From the NCBI RefSeq assembly GCF_932294415.1, contig NC_065537.1:51628302-51692301 (forward strand): a stretch of 64,000 bases of DNA, in the 5' to 3' direction. The notes under the pieces were generated by a model. It was not told the DNA's origin. It was given only the letters and a program-made list of their open reading frames with translations, and ran no database searches. The translations under genes and the position numbers were made by a program. Source of the stretch: Quercus robur (taxonomy: Eukaryota; Streptophyta; Magnoliopsida; Fagales; Fagaceae). Positions 50,036 through 59,968 of this stretch are shown here, piece by piece (position 1 is the stretch's first letter; each line of letters starts with the position of its first letter).

Positions 50036-50487
50036 TGATGACGTCGATTACCGTCACCAATGGGTCACACCGTACTCGCGACTCGAATTGAACCTGCACG
50101 ACGAAACAACCTAAAGAATCCTTCAGAGAGCACCGGTGTGGTGCCGGCCAAAGACTCTCCGACGGTCAAGTTAGACTTCCTCTGTTTTACTTAGTGCGTT
50201 AGAGAGGGTTCATAAAAGCATACCTCGATTTCTGTGGGTATTACGCCTTTTATAGTGATAAGGGGTTGACTTTCCCTTTTTGGTTCTCACATCTTTTCAA
50301 TGTGGGACTCTATTCCCAATTCTTCCAAACGTGGTGAGCAAGGATTCTCATTACCGGATCATGGGCCCTTGCTGCGTCAGTAGTGATGGGCCTCCAAAGC
50401 TGGGACCATACCTACGCAGGCCCAAGAGACCCAATCCGTCAGGCCCATTAAGGTAAGCCCACCATACCCAATATTTTATCATCTTCA
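50036..50487 (-). repeat. 3' LTR of the Tat element
   Basis: 452 bp. On the plus strand it starts TGATGACGTC and ends ATCATCTTCA. No difference from the other LTR found by eye. Confidence 0.93.
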
Positions 50488-50490
50488 GTT

Positions 50491-50499
50491 GCCCCCTTC
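50491..50499 (-). promoter_or_regulatory. Polypurine tract of the Tat element
   Basis: GAAGGGGGC on the minus strand, next to the 3' LTR (three bases away). Expected plus-strand primer. Confidence 0.75.
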
Positions 50500-50702
50500 A
50501 CCCCGATGATCCGTCACCTTTAAGGTCAAAGGATCAGTGGGGTGACGGTCCTTACATATGGATATGACGGATTCATGCAAAGTAGAACGACGGTCCTAGC
50601 TGGATCATCCCGTCAAAGGAAGAATCATCCAGTTGACGGATACATGGCAGGTACAAATCTGTTGGTACGTACTGACAGGTTGTCAGCATTTATTAAGCAT
50701 GC

Positions 50703-50780
50703 CACGTGTCACTCTCTGAATGGTCGTTGTATAGGATCGAAGCGTCGCTTCGTCTTCCGTGCACTTCCTATATATATAAG
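50703..50780 (+). promoter_or_regulatory. Promoter of the antisense gene: G-box and TATA box
   Basis: CACGTG (G-box) at 50703-50708 and TATATATATAAG at 50769-50780 lie about 100 and 30 bases upstream of a likely transcript start near 50810. A 5' UTR of about 130 nt, with a direct repeat of TCAGAGC-AAGCCGTCAACC (50826-50868), leads to a GT-AG intron. G-boxes bind bZIP/bHLH factors and often give light, stress or ABA response. That this one does so is inference. Confidence 0.6.
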
Positions 50781-50940
50781 GCGCCTCACTCTTTCATTTT
50801 TCAATTTTCACTCAGAAAACACTTGTCAGAGCGAAGCCGTCAACCCTGTCAGAGCAAAGCCGTCAACCTTATCTGTGCAATCCGTCGAGGACGAATACTC
50901 GCTGATTACACCAACCGTTACCTGTCCTCTGCTAAGTTTG

Positions 50941-51059
50941 GTAAGTGCTTCTAATTTACTATAGTCAAGTTACATTCTCTTCCATGCATTGTTGTTAGGC
51001 TTTCCATACCCGTCAACACTTTCAAACCCGTCGGTCTTAGGTTTTATTGTCAATTGTAG
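50941..51059 (+). other. 5' UTR intron of the antisense gene
   Basis: GTAAGT at 50941 and TTGTAG at 51054-51059, three bases before the ATG at 51063. Confidence 0.65.
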
Positions 51060-51062
51060 GAA

Positions 51063-53203
51063 ATGTCTAGTGCGTCAAGTAACCAGTCGGTGGTTCGTGA
51101 TGGGACGGAATACGAGGATGTATACCCGTCCGGTCATAAAGACCAAGAGAGCCCCGGCGAAAGTAGGAGTCCGTCTGCCTCCTCTTCATCCTCAACAAAT
51201 GAGGATGTGGAGATAGTCGAAGTAGAGGGTTCCGATGATGACGGGGATCAACAACTGGAGTCCGTTGTAGGCGCTGATGGACTAAGGCAGTTCATCATGT
51301 TGCCAGAGTGGACTGTCCATAGGTTTACATCCGTCATCAGGGAGAGACATTTCAGCACCTTCAGGACCAACTTCCAAATCCCAGACTATGTCTCCATCCG
51401 TCTACCATATGTGTCGGAGAAGTGTTATTACGAAGGGGTAGACGGTGTAGGAGTGTACGAACAGGCATTGAAGGCTGGACTTCGATTCCCGCTTTCTACC
51501 CTTCATAGGGAACTCTTGCAGTATCTGGGGTTGTCCGTCACCCAGATATCCCCTAACGCCTGGAGGGTCTTCATAGCCATGGAGATTCTCTACGGTGCAA
51601 TGTCAAACGGGGAAAGGAAATTGACGGTCCGTGAATTTCTTCACTGTTACCGTCCAGACAAGATTTCTGGATCGAGGGGGATGTACAGTTTTGCCAGTCG
51701 GAGCCCCTTGTTGAAGGTGATCTTTGAGACCCCAGACTCAAATAGAGACTGGAAGAGTCGGTACTTCTTCCTGGAGGGTGATAGATGGATGAACCATCCA
51801 GGGGAGACGGAGTTCATGCCCGTCGACACAACTTGGGCAGTTATAAATCAGACACGTATGCATCCGTCTAAATTTTGTGTTGCTTTTCATATCCGTCCAG
51901 TTATATGTGTATATCTTGATCATCTTTCTTTGCAGGTAGACGGCGCCCACAAGTCAGCCTCGAGGAGTTTAGCTTCCTTGAAAAGGTTTGCAAGAAGACT
52001 ACGCCGGAGGAAAGGACTTGGGCGAAGTTGGTGAACCCGAGGACCATACATTGGTACTGCGACGGTCCTGAGCCCACCCAAGAAGCGATAAGATACGACG
52101 AGCGAGTTCACAAACGTAAGCCCGTCAACTTTACTTTGTCATTTACTTTGCTTTATTTTGTTTTAATTTCATCCGTCATTATTTGCAGAGATGGATGACG
52201 CAAAGAGGAGGGCTTTGATCAAGTCCCAAGCCGTCAAGAAGAGGGAATCCGGCGAGGAGGTTCCTAAGGCATTAGCTTCAATCCCTAAAAGGAAACTGAC
52301 GACAAAATCCGACCGTCCCTTTAAGCAACCAAAGGTCTCTCTTGAACCTGTGGTTGGCTTAATGGCTAAGGGTAACAAGGCCGTCACCCCAGCGAAGCAG
52401 GGGAAGGGCAAAGGATTGATGGCGGTCCCAGACGGTAAGCAAGAGAGACCCCCTTCCCTTCTTCGTGATGACTCCAAGTATGCATTGGAGAAACTGTCGT
52501 CCATCATCACGGCAGAAGACTATGAAGACCTGGGAAACCATTCGACGGAGGCCATGGGGGAGACGGGCCTCTTCGCCGTCGCTCAGGTTGGTTATGTTTG
52601 TCAAATAAGTTTTTGTTTTTCATTCTTCCTGTTACTTACATTATGTGACGGTCTCTTTTCTACTTGCAGTCCTTGGTTATGATGAAGGGACTACTTGACC
52701 GGTGTCTCAACCGTGAGAGTAGCTTGGACCGGGTGCGCGCGAAGGCGCAGCAGACGGAGGAAGAGCTCGGACAACTTCAGAGATGGAGGTCTAAGATGGT
52801 GAAGAAGCTGGAGCTTTCTGAGCAGGCGAGGAAGGAGCTTGAGGAGAAGACGGCCACTTCGCTGACGGTCATAGAGAACAAAGAAGCTGAGATAAAACAA
52901 CTCAAAGAAGAGATCCGTCAGGCTAAAGTGGCAGCCGTCGAGGAGTACCGATGCTCGGAGTCCTGTTTGGGCGAGCTGTCGGACTCCTTCCTCCAAGGAT
53001 TCGATGATTCCCTCCGTCAAGTCAAGAAGGCTTATCCAGAGCTGGACTTGACAATGGTCAAACTTGAGGACCAAGCCCAGACTTCTGCCCTCCCCGTCGC
53101 CTCCGAAAATACGGAGGACCTTTTTGGAGACGGTGCTGCTCAGGGAGACGGAGAGTCCGCCCCGTCGAAGGATGTCCCAGATGCTGAAGAAAAGAAAGAT
53201 TGA
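51063..53203 (+). CDS. Antisense ORF of the Tat element (gypsy-type transposon domain, coiled coil)
   Basis: Four coding exons, 51063-51855, 51936-52115, 52189-52586 and 52670-53203, join in frame through GT-AG introns to 634 residues. Residues 1-65 are acidic and Ser-rich. About 75-300 resemble the 'putative gypsy type transposon' domain (Transposase_28, PF04195), with GVYEQALKAGLRFPL (130-144) and SPNAWRVFIAMEILYG. Residues 325-400 are basic and Lys-rich. About 475-555 form a heptad-rich coiled coil (EELGQLQRW...ELEEKTATSL...AEIKQLKEE), and the tail is acidic. It runs opposite to gag-pol. Extra antisense ORFs of this type are known in Tat elements, but their role is unknown: regulation of the element, or structural assistance, are guesses. 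No stop or frame slip is seen, so it is probably kept by selection. Confidence 0.75.
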
Positions 53204-53719
53204 TGCATATGTACTTTATTTTGTGAACAATCCGTCTTTCTTTTTTATTCATTTGTTAAGACAAACCGTCCCTTTTTTTTTTGTATTGAACATTTGCCTT
53301 TGGGGCTTTTGGCTTAAAAGTTCACATGCTTTTTATAATTGTTTGGTGCTCTGTTTAAAACTCCGTCTACCTTCTTGAGGGATTATTTTTGTGAGAATAT
53401 TTGTTAATCTGTGATTATCCGTCCACATTGCAGACTTGTTATCTTGTGTTGATTGAGCTTTTACATCGGTGAGGATTTTCCTTCTCCGTCTGTTTTGAGG
53501 GGTTTATTATGCGGACCGTCCACTTTGTGGCGTTGTTCATCACTTTTAAATATATCGCGTATTTAACGGACTTGTAGATAATTTTAACGTAGCCAGTATA
53601 CGTCCACTTTGCGAAAACGTCCATCTATTGTATCCATCCACCTTGGGACTTTATTTCATGTAGGACGGTCCGTCAATCTCAAGGACTTTATTTCATGTAT
53701 TTCAACATCTTAGTGATCT
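53204..53719 (+). other. 3' region of the antisense gene, degenerate repeats
   Basis: Non-coding. CCGTC words and decayed versions of the 40-bp unit (for example GACCGTCCACTTTGTGG at about 53515-53531) recur at irregular spacing, so the minisatellite once reached further left or is growing from this region. Confidence 0.6.
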
Positions 53720-54290
53720 GTCCATTTTGTGGACTAATTGCATCACCTTTGTGATCCGTCCACTTTGTGGACCTATGTCACATCACCTAAGTAGTCCGTC
53801 CACCTTGGTGGACTTATGTTTCATCACCTTAGTGATCCGTCCACTTTGTGGACTCATATTTCATCACTTTAGTGATCCGTCCACTTTGTGGACTTTTGTT
53901 TCATCACCTTAGCGATCTGTCCACTTTGTGGACTTATGTTTCACTACCTTAGTGATCCGTCCACTTTGTGGACTCATATTTCATCACCTTAGTGATCCGT
54001 CCACTTTGTGGACTTTTGTTTCATCACCTTAGTGATCCGTCCACTTTGTGGACTTTTGTTTCATCACCTTAGTGATCCGTCCACTTTGTGGACTTTTGTT
54101 TCATCACCTTAGTGATCCGTCCACTTTGTGGACTTTTGTTTCATCACCTTAGTGATCCGTCCACTTTGTGGACTTTTGTTTCATCACCTTAGTGATCCGT
54201 CCACTTTGTGGACTTTTGTTTCATCACCTTAGTGATCCGTCCACTTTGTGGACTTTTGTTTCATCACCTTAGTGATCTGTCCACTTTGTG
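53720..54290. repeat. 40-bp minisatellite, about 14 units, each with a hairpin
   Basis: The unit has period 40: CCACTTTGTGGACTTTTGTT, then TCATCACCTTAGTGATCCGT. Units from 54001 to 54280 are nearly identical; those before vary more. Each unit holds the inverted repeat GTCCAC-TTT-GTGGAC. The array lies exactly between the 3' end of the antisense gene (53203) and the gag-pol stop (54676). A looser continuation with GATCGTCC-CTGTAGGA-CGATCC reaches about 54470. Confidence 0.92.
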
Positions 54291-54675
54291 GACTCAGGGT
54301 GATCGTCCCTGTAGGACGATCCGTCCATCTTGTGGACTTCATATTGTATCCGTCCATCTTGTGGACTTATGGTTATCATCCATGTAGGATGATCCGTCCA
54401 CCTTGTGGACGTAGTGGGATCGTCCCTGTAGGATAATCCGTCCATCTTGCGGACTTCTATCGTTTCCGTTAACTTTTGTGGGCAATTGCAATGACATACA
54501 TTCAAGTAGAAGATCAAAAATTGCATCTGATTGTAGAATGCGTAAAGGAAAAGTGCCTGCCCCCTTGGGCTTAAAAAAGGCACGACAATATTGTAGCAAA
54601 AATAGTTAAACAGTGCCAATAAAAGTTAATAATTCCCAAAAAGTCTTAAAAGAGAAACTGGTTGTCGTGTCGCTA
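54291..54675. other. Spacer between minisatellite and gag-pol stop
   Basis: Variant repeat units to about 54470, then about 200 bp of plain non-coding DNA. It should hold the 3' non-coding part of gag-pol RNA. Confidence 0.6.
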
Positions 54676-57600
54676 TCACTGGTAGTATTTCCTCAAGTGC
54701 TCGGCATTCCACGGATGTGGTAGCTTTTCTCCGTCTATTGTCTCCAGGTGGTATGTCCCTTTCCTTTTCCACGACGTAACTCTGTAGGGTCCTTCCCAGT
54801 TGGGGCCGAGTTTTCCTTGTGTAGGGTCTCTAGTTGTACCCATGACCTTCCTGAGTACGAGGTCTCCAACTTGGAAGCTTCTTTGTCGGACCCGGGAGTT
54901 GAAATGTTTGGACATGCGATCCTGGTATCTAGCGATCCTCTGTTCTGCTTCCGACCTGACCTCGTCTATAAGGTCCAGCTGTAGCCTCATGGATTCGTCA
55001 TTCCTTCCCTCGTCGTGGTTGTGAACCCTGTAGCTCGTGAGCCCAACTTCCGCTGGGATGACTGCCTCGCTCCCGTAGGTCAGTCGAAACGGTGTCTCTC
55101 CTGTCGGAGTCCTCGCCGTTGTCCTATATGCCCACAGTATGCTTGGCAGTTCTTCTGGCCATATGCCCTTTGCCCCCTCGAGCCGAGTTTTGATAATCTT
55201 TAGCAAGGATCGGTTTGTGACCTCAACCTGACCGTTAGCCTGAGGATGGGCGGGGGATGAGTAGTGGTTTTTTATTCCTAGTTGTGAGCAGAAATCACGG
55301 AAGGGGCCGTTATCGAACTGCCTCCCGTTATCTGAGACAAGGACTCTAGGAATACCAAACCTACATACTATGTTCCGCCAGACAAAACTTCTAATGTTCT
55401 TTTCTGTAATGGTGGCCAAGGCTTCCGCTTCTACCCATTTCGTGAAGTAGTCAATGCCCACTACCAAGAACTTTAGCTGCCTTATCGCCGTTGGGAAAGG
55501 TCCCATGATGTCCAGTCCCCACTGAGCGAACGGCCATGGAGCCGTTATGGGGGTCAGCTCTTCAGCTGGCTGTCCGATAAAATTGCTGAACCTCTGGCAT
55601 TTGTCGCATCTTTTAACATAGGACTCAGCATCCTTTTGCATGGTCGGCCAGTAATAACCAGCTCGTAACAGCTTGTGCACCAACGACCGCGATCCAGAAT
55701 GGTTCCCGCATATTCCTTCGTGTACTTCCCTCATCACGTAGTCTGCCTCTTCAACCCCGAGACATCTTAGGTAAGGACGGGAGAAACCTCTCTTGTAAAG
55801 AATGTCTTTTATCAAGACGAACCTTGCCGCTCGGACTTTTAGCTTTCTCGCTGCCTCCTTCTCCTCAGGCAATATCCCGTCCTTTAAGTATGAAGCTATC
55901 GGCGTAGTCCAGTTTCTTTCGGAGCGTATCTCCTGCATGTTGTCGGGGTCTATTAGCGGAAAGATTTGAACAAAGGGAAGTACATTACCCAGTGTTATCA
56001 TGTGTTCTGCTGAAGCGGCTTTGGCTAGCCGATCAGCGAGCTCGTTGTCTCCCCTGGGGATCTGGACGAACGTTGCTTTTAGCCCGTCGACTCTAGCCCT
56101 CACTTGATCGAGATATCTCTTCAACCTTTCCCCTTTGCATTCATAATCTCCGTTTACTTGATTGGTCACGACTTGAGAGTCGCAATGCACGACCACACTT
56201 TCAGCTCCGGCGGCTTTGGCTAGGTCGAGTCCTGCTGCTACTGCTTCGTATTCTGCTTCATTGTTGGTAATGGGGAAGTCGAGACGGACCATACATTCAA
56301 TCTTGTCTCCTTCAGGTGACAGCAATACTATGCCGGCTCCTCCAACTCGCTTATTGGATGATCCGTCGGTGTAGATGTTCCACTGAGGGGGTTCTTCTGC
56401 CCCCTTGTCCGCGTCATGCGTAAACTCAGCTATGAAGTCGGCTACAGCTTGTCCTTTGATGGCCACACGTGGACGATACTTGATGTCAAACTCACTCAAT
56501 TCTATTGCCCACAGCGTCAGTCGACCTGCGGCCTCAGGATTACTTAGTGCCCTTCGCAAGGGCTTGTCGGTCACTACGTTCACGGTATGGGCTTGAAAGT
56601 AGGGCTTGAGCTTGCGAGCCGCCGTGACCAACGCAAAAGCGAGTTTCTCCATAGGTTGGTATCTTTCCTCGGCACCGCGGAGCGCCCGGCTGGCGTAGTA
56701 CACGGGCTTCTGTGCCCTGTCCTCCTCTCTGATTAAGGCCGCGCTGACGGCCACAGTGGAGACGGCCAAATAGAGGAAGAGCTCTTCACCTGGTTGCGAG
56801 GGGCTCAGTAGAGGTGGTGAAGATAGATAGGTTTTTAACTCCTCGAATGCTCGTTGACACTCGTCCGTCCACTCGAATGACTTTTTCAATGTTCGGAAGA
56901 AAGGTAAACATTTGTCCGTCGCTCTCGACACGAATCTATTTAATGCCGCTACCTTGCCGTTAAGGCTCTGTACTTCCTTCACGTTTCTCGGGGGGGCCAT
57001 CTCCATTATGGCTCGGATTTTGTCCGGGTTAGCTTCAATCCCCCTTTGAGATACCATGAATCCTAGGAATTTTCCTGCCGTTACACCAAACGCGCACTTT
57101 CCTGGATTGAGCTTCATGTTGTAGGATCGGAGTGTGCCGAATGTTTCCTTGAGATCTTCCAAATGGTCTTCCTCCTTCCGGCTCTTCACCAGCATGTCGT
57201 CGACATAAACTTGGACGTTCCTCCCGATTTGCTGTGCGAACATCTTGTTCATTAGTCTCTGGTATGTTGCCCCTGCATTCTTCAGACCGAATGGCATTAC
57301 TTTGTAACAGAAGAGACCTTGACTGGTTACAAACGAAGTCTTCTCCTGGTCGTCCTCGTGCATGCGGATCTGGTTATAACCCGAGAAAGCATCCATGAAG
57401 CTTAGCAATTGGTGTTGAGCCGTCGAGTCCACTAGTATGTCGACCCTTGGGAGGGGATAGCTATCTTTGGGGCATGCTTTGTTAAGATCGGTGAAGTCCA
57501 CGCACATCCGCCATTTGCCACTCGTTTTCTTCACCATTACCACATTCGCCAGCCAATCGGGGTAGTAGACTTCCCTGATAAAGCTTGCATCTTGGAGTTT

Positions 57601-59904
57601 GCGGACCTCTTCCGCTATTGCTTGGTCTCGCTCCGGGGCGAATACTCTCTTCTTTTGTCGGACGGGTGGGAACGAGGGCAACACATTCAACTTATGTACC
57701 ATGACCGAGGGATCGATTCCTGGCATATCGTCATGGCTCCAAGCGAACACATCCTTATTGCTCCTCAAGAAAGCTACGAGCTCTTGACGGATTGCGGGTT
57801 TGACAAGCGTTCCGATCCTGGTAGTTCGATCTGAATTGGAACTGTCGAGAACTATCTCCTCTAGCTTCTCAGTAGGTTCTGCCGTCGTTCGGTGTTCTTC
57901 TATGTTCAAGGCCTGGATCTGGTCTTCCACCTCCATCATAGCTACGTAGCATTCTCGTGCGGCAATTTGGCTTCCGCGTAGCTCTCCTACCCCATACTCC
58001 GTTGGGAACTTGATCATCAGGTGGTATGTTGACGTTGCCGCCTTCCACGAGTTGAGAGTGGGCCGTCCAATAATAGCATTGTAGGCTGACGAGCAATCGA
58101 CCACCAGGAATGTTACGTCCTTAGTGATTTGTTGGGGGTAGTCTCCTACCGTCACCGGTAACGTGACGGCGCCCAAAGGGAATATCCTACTCCCCCCGAA
58201 GCCAACGAGCGGGGCGTTTGTCGGTATTAGCAGTTCTCTATCAATCCTCATTTGTTGGAATGCCGGATAATACATGATGTCGGCCGAACTACCGTTGTCG
58301 ACCAACACCCGGTGGATGTTGTAGTCGCCTGCCCGCAAGGTGACGACGAGTGCATCGTCGTGTGGATGGTGTAGGCGTCTTGCATCCTCCTCCGAGAACC
58401 CGATAATGGGGCCTTCCCTTCTAGCCATCTTTGGTACCGTGCCCGCCAGCTGGACATTCTGTACCATCCGAAGGTACGTTTTGCGAGCCTTTTTGGACGA
58501 TCCGGCCGCAGTTGTTCCTCCAATTATCATCCTTATGTCCCCTATTGGGGGCCTTGGCCGCTCGTTTTCTCGACGGGGGTGTTGTTCTTGTTGGGGTTGA
58601 TCCATTCTTTCCTTGCTGACGAACTTCTTCAGCTTTCCTTGTCGGATAAGGTTTTCGATTTGTTGCTTCAAGTCGTAACAATCGGCAGTGTCGTGACCAT
58701 GGTCACGGTGGAAGCGGCAATATTTGTCTCTTGACCTTTTGTTGGGATCACTCTTCAGCTTTCCCGGAAACGTCAGGGATCCTTCGTCCTTAATCTGCAT
58801 TAGGACTTGGTCTATCGGAGCGGTCAACGGGGTGAAACTTGTGAACCTTCCACCCATGGGTTTTGGACGTCTCTCGTCCCTTCGATCTCCCATCCGTCCT
58901 TTTTTTCGCCCCTGGTCCTGTCGGGGATCCTCTTGTCTGTCTCTTTTCTTCGGTCTGTCTTCTCTTGCTAGTAGAGCGTCTTCAGCGTTCATATACTTGG
59001 TGGCCCTGTAAAGCACCTCCGACATTGTCTTTGGGTCGTTTTTGTATAGGGAGAACAAAAACTTACCCCCCTTCAGCCCGTTTGTGAACGCGGCCACCAA
59101 TATTTTGTCGTCGGCTTCGTCGATCGTGAGCGCTTCTTTATTGAAGCGTGATATGTAGGCCCGTAACGTCTCCTCCTCTCTCTGCTTGATGTTCATCAGA
59201 CAAGCCGTGGATTTCTTGTACCGATGTCCTCCAATGAAGTGTGTAGTGAACTGAGCGCTCAGCTCTCTGAAGGTGCCGATGGAGTTTGGTGTCAGGCGGC
59301 TGAACCAAATCCTTGCCGCGCCCTTCAGGGTTGTAGGGAATGCCCTACACATAATTGCGTCCGCCACTCCCTGGAGGTGCATCAGGGTCTTGAAGGTCTC
59401 TAGGTGATCGAGGGGGTCCTTGACTCCGTCATAACTGTCCATGCTCGGCATGCGGAACTTACTCGGCAGGGGGAAGGAGTTGACGGACGCCGTAAATGGC
59501 GAGTCAGTCCGGTTGACAAGGTCGTCAAGATCGCTGGACACTCGCCCCTTGAGAGCGTTCATCAGGACTTCCATCTGTTCCTTCATCGCCTGCATCTCTG
59601 CGATGATGGGTTGTGGAGCTGTGTCCGTCACTGAGGGGATGCTAGCGTCCCGTCGCACTTGTTTGCTCGGTGCGTTGCTCTCCTGAGGTCCGTCATTATT
59701 TCTCCTCTCCGCACTGTTCCCTTCTTGATCTCCCTGGCTATTCACGGCTGCACTCTTTTGATTCAGTTGTTCCGTCAGGTCGTGGTTTTGTTTGGTGAGG
59801 CGCTCCACAGCTGCGGCGAGCGTCTTGACCTGTCTCTCAAGGGCAGTCGTAGGAGCTTCTTCTTGGACGTCATTTGTGGTTGCCATCGAGCGCGTGAGTA
59901 CCAT
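54676..59904 (-). CDS. gag-pol polyprotein of the Tat element, intact
   Basis: One 1742-residue frame with no stop or slip. Gag spans about residues 150-315, and a zinc-knuckle-like C-X2-H-X3-GH-X4-C is at 396-409. The aspartic protease has DNGSS (536-540). RT has motif A MDAFSGYNQ (837-845) and YVDD (900-903). The first RNase H (about 1040-1160) lacks the usual first acidic residue (YLAVST). The archaeal-type RNase H (1175-1300) has D1180, E1218, D1242 and D1291. Integrase has H1395, H1402, C1433, C1436 and the D1465, D1525, E1561 triad with 35 residues between the last two. The order PR-RT-RH-aRH-INT defines Tat. The start is the only ATG close to the short leader (46 nt from the PBS). The polyprotein is expected to be cut by its own protease; no frameshift separates gag from pol. 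Confidence 0.95.
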   Translation of the reverse strand: MVLTRSMATTNDVQEEAPTTALERQVKTLAAAVERLTKQNHDLTEQLNQKSAAVNSQGDQEGNSAERRNNDGPQESNAPSKQVRRDASIPSVTDTAPQPIIAEMQAMKEQMEVLMNALKGRVSSDLDDLVNRTDSPFTASVNSFPLPSKFRMPSMDSYDGVKDPLDHLETFKTLMHLQGVADAIMCRAFPTTLKGAARIWFSRLTPNSIGTFRELSAQFTTHFIGGHRYKKSTACLMNIKQREEETLRAYISRFNKEALTIDEADDKILVAAFTNGLKGGKFLFSLYKNDPKTMSEVLYRATKYMNAEDALLAREDRPKKRDRQEDPRQDQGRKKGRMGDRRDERRPKPMGGRFTSFTPLTAPIDQVLMQIKDEGSLTFPGKLKSDPNKRSRDKYCRFHRDHGHDTADCYDLKQQIENLIRQGKLKKFVSKERMDQPQQEQHPRRENERPRPPIGDIRMIIGGTTAAGSSKKARKTYLRMVQNVQLAGTVPKMARREGPIIGFSEEDARRLHHPHDDALVVTLRAGDYNIHRVLVDNGSSADIMYYPAFQQMRIDRELLIPTNAPLVGFGGSRIFPLGAVTLPVTVGDYPQQITKDVTFLVVDCSSAYNAIIGRPTLNSWKAATSTYHLMIKFPTEYGVGELRGSQIAARECYVAMMEVEDQIQALNIEEHRTTAEPTEKLEEIVLDSSNSDRTTRIGTLVKPAIRQELVAFLRSNKDVFAWSHDDMPGIDPSVMVHKLNVLPSFPPVRQKKRVFAPERDQAIAEEVRKLQDASFIREVYYPDWLANVVMVKKTSGKWRMCVDFTDLNKACPKDSYPLPRVDILVDSTAQHQLLSFMDAFSGYNQIRMHEDDQEKTSFVTSQGLFCYKVMPFGLKNAGATYQRLMNKMFAQQIGRNVQVYVDDMLVKSRKEEDHLEDLKETFGTLRSYNMKLNPGKCAFGVTAGKFLGFMVSQRGIEANPDKIRAIMEMAPPRNVKEVQSLNGKVAALNRFVSRATDKCLPFFRTLKKSFEWTDECQRAFEELKTYLSSPPLLSPSQPGEELFLYLAVSTVAVSAALIREEDRAQKPVYYASRALRGAEERYQPMEKLAFALVTAARKLKPYFQAHTVNVVTDKPLRRALSNPEAAGRLTLWAIELSEFDIKYRPRVAIKGQAVADFIAEFTHDADKGAEEPPQWNIYTDGSSNKRVGGAGIVLLSPEGDKIECMVRLDFPITNNEAEYEAVAAGLDLAKAAGAESVVVHCDSQVVTNQVNGDYECKGERLKRYLDQVRARVDGLKATFVQIPRGDNELADRLAKAASAEHMITLGNVLPFVQIFPLIDPDNMQEIRSERNWTTPIASYLKDGILPEEKEAARKLKVRAARFVLIKDILYKRGFSRPYLRCLGVEEADYVMREVHEGICGNHSGSRSLVHKLLRAGYYWPTMQKDAESYVKRCDKCQRFSNFIGQPAEELTPITAPWPFAQWGLDIMGPFPTAIRQLKFLVVGIDYFTKWVEAEALATITEKNIRSFVWRNIVCRFGIPRVLVSDNGRQFDNGPFRDFCSQLGIKNHYSSPAHPQANGQVEVTNRSLLKIIKTRLEGAKGIWPEELPSILWAYRTTARTPTGETPFRLTYGSEAVIPAEVGLTSYRVHNHDEGRNDESMRLQLDLIDEVRSEAEQRIARYQDRMSKHFNSRVRQRSFQVGDLVLRKVMGTTRDPTQGKLGPNWEGPYRVTSWKRKGTYHLETIDGEKLPHPWNAEHLRKYYQ

Positions 59905-59950
59905 GTAACTCCTTTATCTAGGAAATGTTACCGTACCCGGTCGTCGACTT

Positions 59951-59966
59951 CCCACAGACGGCGCCA
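59951..59966 (-). promoter_or_regulatory. Primer-binding site of the Tat element
   Basis: TGGCGCCGTCTGTGGG on the minus strand, two bases from the 5' LTR. It begins TGGCGCC like the PBS of other Tat/Athila elements; the exact tRNA was not determined. Confidence 0.8.
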
Positions 59967-59968
59967 AC

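Noticed and set aside
53720..54290. CRISPR-like array (regular 40-bp repeats)
   Set aside because: The repeats are head to tail with no unique spacers and lie inside a plant retrotransposon. It is a minisatellite.
54269..54619. Minus-strand frames over the minisatellite (HKMDGSSYRDD-type repeats)
   Set aside because: They arise from the 40-bp units, whose length is not a multiple of three, so no long repeat protein can be kept.
57592..57834. Plus-strand frames over the Tat gag-pol
   Set aside because: Shadows of the real minus-strand frame; only the 51063-53203 gene has promoter, splice sites and domain support.
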